From Opitutia bacterium UBA3151 (lineage in GTDB: Bacteria > Verrucomicrobiota > Verrucomicrobiia > Opitutales > Seribacteraceae): 13,202 nucleotides of DNA. The notes beneath the pieces are model-generated. The model was not told the DNA's origin, searched no databases, and saw only the letters and a list, made by a program, of their open reading frames with translations. Shown one piece after another: positions 6,696-13,202 of the stretch. Every line of letters begins with the position of its first letter. The stretch's first letter is position 1. The stretch is taken from positions 1 to 13,202 of the forward strand of contig DEYT01000152.1 of assembly GCA_002364975.1 (NCBI GenBank), given 5' to 3'. The position numbers and the translations under genes are program-made.

Positions 6696-7616
6696 ATGGC
6701 TAACCCCAACGACTTTCTTGATCCGAAGGATATATCTCGACTAGCGAACCATCAGGTATTGGCTAGGCGGGTGGTGGAAGGTTTTTGCTCAGGCCTGCAC
6801 CGCTCTCCCCACAAGGGGTTTAGCATCGAATTTAAACAGCATCGGGCTTATACCCGGGGCGATGAAATCCGCAGGCTTGATTGGAAAGTATTTGCGAAAA
6901 GTGACCGCTTTTACATTCGGGAATATGAAGAGGAAACCAACCTGCGATGTCACTTGCTTTTGGATTCCAGCGGATCAATGGGATATGGTGAAGACCAGGA
7001 AGAGAGCCCTAGCAAATTAGCTTATGGATCTAGGCTAGCAGCTTGCTTCGCTTACCTCGCACTCCGGCAAACAGACAGCGTGGGGTTGACTACCTTCGAT
7101 GCTAAGATTCGATCCATGGTTCCACCCCGTGGTGGTGCCTCTCATAATCGGCAAATTATTGACCTACTCGCTAAAAGCAAAGCTGGAGAGGACACCGATC
7201 TCGGTGGCGTTTTTCATGAGATCGCACCCCAGTTAAAAAAACGAGGACTGGTGATCATTATTTCGGATTGTTTTGGGGATATTCCATCGATTTTAAAAGG
7301 CCTGGCTCACTTTAATCACGCCAAACATGATGTGGTAATCTTTCAAATTTGGCACCGTGATGAACTGGATTTTCCATTTCGTTCATGGACCCGGTTTGAT
7401 TGCCTTGAACAGGAGGGCATGAAACACACCGTTGACCCGATGCACCTCAAGGAAGCCTACCTGGAGAATCTCAAAGAATACCGGGAGTCGTTGGTCCAGG
7501 GGTGCCACAAGCATCGGGTACAACTTTTTTCCATGACAACCGACCAGCCTTATGCCGAAGGCTTGGCTTCCTTCCTCTCCGCACGGGCCAAGGTGGGTAT
7601 GCCCGTTCACCTGTGA
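6696..7616 (+). CDS. DUF58 protein with VWA domain
   Basis: This 306-residue soluble protein is a DUF58 member of the type encoded after MoxR genes in planctomycetes and verrucomicrobia. The conserved front half contains VVEGFCSGLHRSPHKGFSIE (26-45), HRAYTRGDEIRRLDWKVFAK (49-68) and REYEEETNLR (75-84). A VWA fold follows, with the MIDAS metal site formed by D90-S91-S92-G93-S94, a likely T167 in DTDLG, and D191 in ISDCFGD. No membrane segment is visible, unlike longer DUF58 relatives. It starts 21 bp after moxR at ATG 6696. Its last bases overlap the next gene by four (GTGA), so the two are probably translationally coupled. It probably links the ATPase to the membrane VWA proteins, by analogy to MoxR systems. 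Its ligand is unknown. Confidence 0.92.
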   Translation: MANPNDFLDPKDISRLANHQVLARRVVEGFCSGLHRSPHKGFSIEFKQHRAYTRGDEIRRLDWKVFAKSDRFYIREYEEETNLRCHLLLDSSGSMGYGEDQEESPSKLAYGSRLAACFAYLALRQTDSVGLTTFDAKIRSMVPPRGGASHNRQIIDLLAKSKAGEDTDLGGVFHEIAPQLKKRGLVIIISDCFGDIPSILKGLAHFNHAKHDVVIFQIWHRDELDFPFRSWTRFDCLEQEGMKHTVDPMHLKEAYLENLKEYRESLVQGCHKHRVQLFSMTTDQPYAEGLASFLSARAKVGMPVHL

Positions 7617-10003
7617 GCTTTTTAAATGGAATTTTAATTCTGGGAGCCTTTACGGCGGTGGTTCCCCTTGCCATACACCTATTCAACCGGAGCCGTTTTA
7701 AAATCGTCAAATGGGGAGCTACTCACTTACTGGAATCAGTGCTCCACAAAAACCGTAAGCAAATTCAGTTGGAGCAATGGATCATTCTTTTGATTCGCTG
7801 TGCCATACCGGTGATTCTGGCCCTTACCCTTGCCCGGATGGTTGTAATGAATTGGAATTCATTTCTTTTTTTCCTCCTTCTTCCCCTCGCCGCCCTCCTC
7901 TTCCTGATCCTGATTGCATTCAGCCGTACCACCGGTTGGCTCTGGGGATTACTCAGCCTTGCCTGCCTGCTTGCCACCCTCTTGGGAGCCTTTGGGTTTG
8001 TTCCCGATTGGGGCTTGGAAAAAAAACTTTCCGCCCCTTCCGGAGAAGTTCCAGCCAGTACCGTTATCCTCCTAGATGATAGCCAGTCGATGAATACCGC
8101 CAATGGCTTTTCCAAAGCACAATCCTTTATCTCTGGATTTTTGCAAAACATGAACCCACAATCGGAGACCGCGGTTATTCAATTAGGCGGTGAACCTGCC
8201 CTTGTTTTCGACAAGCCAACATCGGACCCCGGAGCCCTTGGACTGAGGGTAGATGGTCTATTTGCCCAAGGGGATCAAATCTCTCTCCTCTCTGGTCTCG
8301 ATCAAGCCCTCTCCATCGTTTCCAATGGTAAGAACTTAAAGCGTGAAATCATCCTGCTGTCTGACTTTCGAACCCCCGATTGGGAAGAGTGGAAAAATGC
8401 CACTGGGGATGCCTTTCGGGAGAGGCTAAACTCCACTCCAAACCCTCCCGAATTAACTTGGGTTGACTTTGGTAACTCGGCCAAAAAAAACCTATCCGTT
8501 GAGAAAATTGTTTTGTCTGCCAAAACCGTTGGCATCGGCCATCCACTTCGGATCCGGGCGACTTTGAGAAACTTCAGCGATGAATCTTTTGAAGGGAATC
8601 TACTGGTTCGCTTGTTAGGGGATCAAAACGAATCGGCTCTTGATGAAGCCATGGTCTCCGTTGGGCCACAAGCATCGACTCAAGTTTCTTTTACGCATCG
8701 TTTTAATGAAGCGGGCCCGAAGGTGCTCCACATTGAACTATCCGAACCGGATGATTTACCTCAAGACAACCGAAGAAGCGTAGCGGTTGGAGTCATTGAG
8801 CAAATTGGCGTACTCCTAGTCGATGGAGATCCCTCGAAGGAATGGTTACGAGGAGAAACCGACTTTATCAAATTAGCCCTCACTCCTTTTCAAGAAAATA
8901 CCACGGCAAAAAATAGGAAACCCAGAACAGGACTGGAGATGAAAGATCTGATTAAGGCAAGTACGATTCCAACAGATCAATTCAAAAATATGGACCCAAC
9001 CGTGGGTACAAGTCTTATCGTATTGGCGAACCTGGAAAGTCTGGATGGATCAATGATGCAGGAACTTCCCTTATTTGTAGAAAATGGTGGGGGGGTCTTA
9101 ATTTGCGCGGGTAATCGAATGAATCTATCTTGGTACAACCAGCATTGGGGCTTGGAAGGCTCCAACTTTCTCCCCTTGCCCATCACCGGAAGCAAAGGAA
9201 ACCCACAGAATGAATTTGAGTTCTCCAAGATCGCTAACGCTTATTTCGAACACCCCGCCCTTTCCTTATTCAATGACCCACGAAATGGGAGCTTATCAGA
9301 AGCGAGGATTAAAAAATGGATCCAGCTCGATGAATCCAGAGCCCGTAATGATCCCAGGGTGACGGTGGTGGCAAGGCTGGAAAACGGGGATCCCTTGTTG
9401 GTGGAAAAGAAATGGGGCAAAGGTGTGGTGATGTTTTTGACAACCAGTATTGATACTGACTGGAATAATCTTCCAGCCCGCCCGAGCTACCTCCCTTTTG
9501 TGCAGCAAATTTCCACCTATCTTTCAGAAAAGGTACTGCCTCCCAAAACGGTGTCCGCAGGATTTCCACTAACTTATTACCTTCCGGATGGAAAGGCCGA
9601 GACAAAATACCAAATCATCATTCCCAACGGTTCGAAGAGAAAACTTATTCCGCACAAAAGAAAGGATAATTATGTGCTGGAATTTACCGAGACCCGACTA
9701 CCTGGAACTTATTATTTATCGGAAGAAAACCAAGTAATCTCAAAGTTTGTGGTTCTAGCCTCTAGGGCGGAATCCAACTTGAATAAAGTGGAAAAGGAGC
9801 AAATTATGGAAGCTTCTGCAGGGATCTCTGAAAAACTCACCCTCATTGATGGCCGGGATGGAAAAGCTTGGAATGCCTATCAAGCCATAGACCAGCACCG
9901 TAAATTTGGTCGTGAAACTTGGAAAATTCTTCTCGCCGTGGTTCTTGGATTAATCGTTATGGAAATGGTATTACTACGAAGATTTGGGAGGATGGTACGA
10001 TGA
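7613..10003 (+). CDS. BatA-like membrane VWA protein with amidotransferase-like domain
   Basis: This 796-residue protein resembles BatA-type proteins. I place the start at GTG 7613, overlapping the DUF58 stop by four bases, because the sequence then opens MSFLNGILILGAFTAVVPLA, the classic N-terminal double-membrane-anchor motif, followed by HLFNRSRFKIVKWGA (22-36). An in-frame ATG at 7502 would put 37 extra residues inside the DUF58 gene and is unlikely. Four membrane segments lie near residues 5-22, 55-76, 83-104 and 108-130, one pair more than usual. The VWA MIDAS motif is D155-D156-S157-Q158-S159 and a later SDF. Next comes an Ig/CARDB-like region (about 300-395), then a class I glutamine-amidotransferase-like domain from LLVDGDP (401-407) through ENGGGVLICAGNR, and a C-terminal membrane segment (about 771-789). 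It likely displays the VWA and later domains outside the membrane. Exact substrate or partner is unknown. Confidence 0.88.
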   Translation: MSFLNGILILGAFTAVVPLAIHLFNRSRFKIVKWGATHLLESVLHKNRKQIQLEQWIILLIRCAIPVILALTLARMVVMNWNSFLFFLLLPLAALLFLILIAFSRTTGWLWGLLSLACLLATLLGAFGFVPDWGLEKKLSAPSGEVPASTVILLDDSQSMNTANGFSKAQSFISGFLQNMNPQSETAVIQLGGEPALVFDKPTSDPGALGLRVDGLFAQGDQISLLSGLDQALSIVSNGKNLKREIILLSDFRTPDWEEWKNATGDAFRERLNSTPNPPELTWVDFGNSAKKNLSVEKIVLSAKTVGIGHPLRIRATLRNFSDESFEGNLLVRLLGDQNESALDEAMVSVGPQASTQVSFTHRFNEAGPKVLHIELSEPDDLPQDNRRSVAVGVIEQIGVLLVDGDPSKEWLRGETDFIKLALTPFQENTTAKNRKPRTGLEMKDLIKASTIPTDQFKNMDPTVGTSLIVLANLESLDGSMMQELPLFVENGGGVLICAGNRMNLSWYNQHWGLEGSNFLPLPITGSKGNPQNEFEFSKIANAYFEHPALSLFNDPRNGSLSEARIKKWIQLDESRARNDPRVTVVARLENGDPLLVEKKWGKGVVMFLTTSIDTDWNNLPARPSYLPFVQQISTYLSEKVLPPKTVSAGFPLTYYLPDGKAETKYQIIIPNGSKRKLIPHKRKDNYVLEFTETRLPGTYYLSEENQVISKFVVLASRAESNLNKVEKEQIMEASAGISEKLTLIDGRDGKAWNAYQAIDQHRKFGRETWKILLAVVLGLIVMEMVLLRRFGRMVR
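9986..9992 (+). promoter_or_regulatory. Clear Shine-Dalgarno site for the terminal VWA gene
   Basis: GGGAGGA lies in the end of the BatA-like gene, eight bases before the ATG at 10000. It is the only strong Shine-Dalgarno match at a gene start in this window; the other starts lack one. It supports the 10000 start and the ATGA coupling of the two genes. Confidence 0.65.
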
Positions 10004-13000
10004 TCTCCGAGTTCGACAGCCTCCGTCTTCTCTGGTTGGGTGATTGGTCCTTGGGCAAAGCTCTCGGCTTAAGTCTCCTGCTCGTCCTGATCATTACCAT
10101 ATTATATCGATCGGAAATCCGTAAGGGTACCACTGGATCCTTAAAGTGGATGCTTCCCACCCTACGGTGCCTGGCTGTGCTTGTACTATCCTTAATTTTA
10201 GCCGGCCCGGTATTACGACTGCAAAAAGAAGAAGGAAATCGAGGAAGAATCACCGTATTCCTTGATTCCTCGGAGAGCATGAATTTAAAGGATAATTCTT
10301 TCTCTCCCGGACGAAAAATTCTCCTAGCCAAAGAACATGGTTTTCTGCCCGAGGAATCCAAACTGGTTGATCTCCGTCTTCATCACGCGAGTAGAGCAAT
10401 GGAAAAGGTTGCCATTCTAATTCGAGAAAGTAAATCCTCTGCTTCGGCTACTAAGAATTTGCAGGATGTAAGCTCCATCCTAGACACAACCCTGAAGAAC
10501 TTGAAGGGAATGGAATCAAAAGTTGTAGCCCGCAACAAGGAAAAGCATTTGCTTGAGGAGCTATGGTTCAATTTAGACGGAGAAGAGCTGGAAATTTTAT
10601 TTCAGAATGATCGCTATAAAAATGGAAAGCCTGATCAAACCAACTACCTTTCTAAAGCGGAAAGCCGTCGAAATATCGGAGACCGCTTTGGGCGAAAGAT
10701 CCGGGCCTTCCTCCAGCCCCCTCTGGATGGAGAATATAAATTCTGGATCTTTTCGGACGACTGCTCTCTTCTTCGAATTGCCCAGCCTGGAAAATCAAAT
10801 TTTCGAAATATCCTAGAGAGTAAATCCTACACCCCCTATGCCTGGTCTGAAAACTTACGGAGCGAATCTATTTTCTTAAAAGCCGGGGAATCCTACCCGA
10901 TTGAAATGATTCACAAGGAAGGTGCGGGGGATGATTTTTGCTCCTTCGGCTGGACTCTGCCAAATGGAAAACAAGAAAGACCGATTCCCGGAAAAAGGTT
11001 TTCCGCCCCTATATCCGAAAAGGACGCCCTCCAAAACTTATCTCTGCCAGAGAGAATTCAGAAAACGATCCGAGCTCCCCTTGATCAAGCCACGAATTCT
11101 GACACCCTTAATTTCGAACTTCTTACCCGTGAAGCTTTCGAGGTTTCCGCTCTGCTGGAGCAGAATTTTGATCGCTATGCCGATTCCTTACTCGATCAAA
11201 ATATCATTCCTTTGAACGAAGCGATTGCAAATTTTGAAGCTTTTTCCCGTATGGATCGGGCCACTCGATTATTGCAGCATCCAACCCATGGATTTCTGGA
11301 AGAGTTCAAGGATACTCACATTCTGGAAATTCGAAACCTTTCCCAAAATGCAAGTAAAGTGATTTGGGATAACCAAGCCGACACCTCAAAATTTAACCCT
11401 ATAATTAACCCCACTTCTCCCTTTACTGATTTATCCAAAGGTATCCTTGAAACCTTAAAGGTGGAAAACTCCGAGGAGAATGTCGGCTCCCTTGAAAAGA
11501 TTCGTTCCGCTGCGGTCTTGATTACGGATGGCGGCCATAATCAAGAAGGTTCTCCCTTGCAAACCGCCAAGCTTTTATCCGCGAGAAACTTGCCGGTCTT
11601 CACGGTTGGTTTGGGCAGTGATCAACGCCCGCTGGATTTTGCCATTCTTCGCACCTCGACTCCCGATTCCGTATATCAAAAGGACAGAATTCGGGGCGTT
11701 CTTTCCTACAAAGATCATTTGATCCCGGGCACTCCATATTCTATTTCCATTGAAGATGAACATGGAACCAGAGTTTGGAACCAGTCTTTTGTGGGAATGG
11801 AAAAGGGACAGGGACAATTTTCCTTTGACTTTGCAGCCGAGAAAATCGTGGAGAGAGAGCTGCAAGGAATTCCGGAATCGGAAAAAGAAGCATTACGCAC
11901 CATTCCCTTAAACTTCAAAGTTTTGGTTGATCCCATTGAGGGGGAAGCAGAAACGGCAAACAACCACTGGAGCTTTTCCATTGATGCCAACATGCGCAAA
12001 AATCAACTCTTGATCTTAGACAGTCGGCCCCGCTGGGAAACCCGATATCTGAATAATCTTTTCGAGCGGGATGACCGATGGGAAGTTTCCTGTGTTTGGG
12101 GTGAGCCCAGGGACACCCAAAAGAGATTATCCCGGGGAGACGAAAAAAATCTATTTCCCAAGAAAAAAGAAGATCTACTCAAATTTGATCTAATTCTTTT
12201 TGGTGAAATTGATGAAGATGAATTCACTCTTACCGAACAAAGTTGGATCTTTGATTTCGTAACTCAAAGAGGGGGAGGTATTTTGTTCCTCGATGGCCCC
12301 AGGCAAAAGCTTCGCCTATATAACAATCCAAATTCTCAACCAATTTCCCCCCTTCTTCCGGTTGCATGGAACCAGAAAGGTCCGGTCCGGTTAAGTCCCA
12401 CTTCCTTTCACCGCCCGGAAGAATCCAACCGTATTTCTGCTCTCACCCTAGACCCGATTAAGGAAAGAAACGAGGCAGTATGGAAACATCTTCCAGTTCC
12501 AGCCTGGACTGCACCGGTCCAAGCTCTACCCGGAGCCGAAGTATTTCTCGAAGTTTCCGTTGAAAACGGGAAAGAGAATCAATCCGAAGAGGTTCGAGTT
12601 CCGGTGATTGTGGGGAAAAAAGTAGGGGCTGGAAAATCGTTTTATCTGGGATTTGATGAATCATGGAGATGGCGGTACGAAGTCGCGGACTTATACCACC
12701 AAAGATTCTGGAATCAATTGAGTTCCTGGGTAATGGAAAAGCCTTTCGCTCTCAATCATGAAGGGTTTTTTGTCGATGCCGGGGGTGGCTTTCATGCGGC
12801 TAATAAAGCGATCCCAATCCGGGTCCGACTCCGTGACAAGAATGGAAAGATTCCCAAACCGCCCTACCCTGAGGTCGATGCCTTAGTCTGGAATAAAGAA
12901 GAAGTGGTTGCTACAATTCCTCTCCAGGGTCAGGAATCTACCAACGGACTATTTTCGGGACAGGTGTATGGATTAGAGGCTGGATCCTATGATCTCTCGA

Positions 13001-13202
13001 TCCGTGCTCCCGCCCTAATCGATGAGATGGAATTTTCCGAAAAACGTCTGCCCTTCAAAATCAAAGATGCACCCAATCAGGAAAAAAGTTTTCTGACTTG
13101 TGACGAAGACCTGCTGGTTGAAATCGCAGATGCTTCCGGGGGTGGTTTCTTCCGAGAAGAAAATTTTCATGAATTGAAAGAAGTTCTCCGTCCGATTAGC
13201 TC
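10000..13202 (+). CDS. Large membrane VWA protein with inserted PA14 domain (3' end outside window)
   Basis: The frame is open from ATG 10000 to the right edge, giving 1067 visible residues. The ATG overlaps the previous stop in ATGA and has a Shine-Dalgarno site. Two membrane segments lie near residues 18-38 and 51-72. A VWA domain starts with the MIDAS motif D89-S90-S91-E92-S93, but its matching T476 (TDLSKG) and D510 (ITDGGHN) come about 390-420 residues later. Between them lies a PA14-like domain (about 189-337), shown by RAFLQPPLDGEYKFWIFSDD (236-255), IFLKAGESYPIEMIHKEG (290-307) and PIPGKRF (328-334), then a helix-rich stretch (about 345-465). PA14 domains often bind carbohydrate. After the VWA comes an amidotransferase-like region with ILDSRPRWETRYLNNLFERD (672-691) and RGGGILFLDG (758-767). 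It likely sits in the inner membrane facing outward as part of the MoxR/VWA system. Ligand unknown. Confidence 0.85.
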   Translation, partial: MISEFDSLRLLWLGDWSLGKALGLSLLLVLIITILYRSEIRKGTTGSLKWMLPTLRCLAVLVLSLILAGPVLRLQKEEGNRGRITVFLDSSESMNLKDNSFSPGRKILLAKEHGFLPEESKLVDLRLHHASRAMEKVAILIRESKSSASATKNLQDVSSILDTTLKNLKGMESKVVARNKEKHLLEELWFNLDGEELEILFQNDRYKNGKPDQTNYLSKAESRRNIGDRFGRKIRAFLQPPLDGEYKFWIFSDDCSLLRIAQPGKSNFRNILESKSYTPYAWSENLRSESIFLKAGESYPIEMIHKEGAGDDFCSFGWTLPNGKQERPIPGKRFSAPISEKDALQNLSLPERIQKTIRAPLDQATNSDTLNFELLTREAFEVSALLEQNFDRYADSLLDQNIIPLNEAIANFEAFSRMDRATRLLQHPTHGFLEEFKDTHILEIRNLSQNASKVIWDNQADTSKFNPIINPTSPFTDLSKGILETLKVENSEENVGSLEKIRSAAVLITDGGHNQEGSPLQTAKLLSARNLPVFTVGLGSDQRPLDFAILRTSTPDSVYQKDRIRGVLSYKDHLIPGTPYSISIEDEHGTRVWNQSFVGMEKGQGQFSFDFAAEKIVERELQGIPESEKEALRTIPLNFKVLVDPIEGEAETANNHWSFSIDANMRKNQLLILDSRPRWETRYLNNLFERDDRWEVSCVWGEPRDTQKRLSRGDEKNLFPKKKEDLLKFDLILFGEIDEDEFTLTEQSWIFDFVTQRGGGILFLDGPRQKLRLYNNPNSQPISPLLPVAWNQKGPVRLSPTSFHRPEESNRISALTLDPIKERNEAVWKHLPVPAWTAPVQALPGAEVFLEVSVENGKENQSEEVRVPVIVGKKVGAGKSFYLGFDESWRWRYEVADLYHQRFWNQLSSWVMEKPFALNHEGFFVDAGGGFHAANKAIPIRVRLRDKNGKIPKPPYPEVDALVWNKEEVVATIPLQGQESTNGLFSGQVYGLEAGSYDLSIRAPALIDEMEFSEKRLPFKIKDAPNQEKSFLTCDEDLLVEIADASGGGFFREENFHELKEVLRPIS

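Noticed and set aside
7502..7612. In-frame upstream ATG extending the BatA-like protein by 37 residues
   Set aside because: The extension overlaps the conserved end of the DUF58 gene, and the family N-terminus MSFLNG begins exactly at GTG 7613.

Overview
This window looks like chromosomal DNA from a bacterium of the Planctomycetes-Verrucomicrobia group, most likely Verrucomicrobiota. That placement is an inference from protein style, not from a marker gene. It rests on the soluble DUF58 protein with the 'SGLHRSPHKGFSIEF' type of motif, large membrane VWA proteins with amidotransferase-like domains, a PA14 domain of the type common in planctomycetes, moderate GC content and nearly SD-less start codons. 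Almost all sequence is coding, and there is no sign of mobile elements, CRISPR arrays or tRNA/rRNA genes.

Layout. (1) Positions 1-443, minus strand: an ECF-type RNA polymerase sigma factor whose 3' end lies outside the window, apparently read from an extended -10 promoter as a leaderless mRNA. (2) Positions 444-777: a divergent intergenic region holding a good plus-strand sigma70-type promoter and, about 40 bp after it, a strong intrinsic terminator. The two lie in front of the next operon without an ORF between them, so this is a candidate small RNA or attenuated leader. (3) Positions 778-5520: four tightly packed plus-strand genes that I recognise as an ebo cluster in the order eboE, eboC, eboD, eboF (TIM-barrel protein, UbiA-like prenyltransferase, sugar-phosphate-cyclase/3-dehydroquinate-synthase-like enzyme, alkaline-phosphatase-superfamily protein). 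eboA and eboB are not in the window. (4) Positions 5652-13202: a MoxR-type operon with a MoxR AAA+ ATPase, a soluble DUF58/VWA protein, a BatA-like membrane VWA protein with an amidotransferase-like domain, and a second, larger membrane VWA protein that runs off the right edge.

How the genes work together. In other bacteria ebo clusters are linked to moving or finishing a secondary metabolite or its precursor at the membrane or in the periplasm; in Nostoc punctiforme they are needed for scytonemin precursor export. The four proteins here fit a route that makes a cyclitol-like product (EboD), acts on it (EboE, EboF) and attaches a prenyl group at the membrane (EboC), but the actual compound is unknown. 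The second operon fits the MoxR/VWA theme: an AAA+ ATPase works with VWA proteins carrying metal-ion-dependent adhesion sites on the membrane, usually in cell-envelope integrity or stress tolerance. The last three genes are joined by 4-base start/stop overlaps (GTGA, ATGA) at two junctions, so they are probably made together.

The most unusual points are the PA14 domain inserted inside the VWA domain of the last protein, the promoter-terminator leader before eboE, the reduced and reordered ebo cluster, and the altered active-site motifs of EboF, EboD and EboC relative to their better-known relatives.
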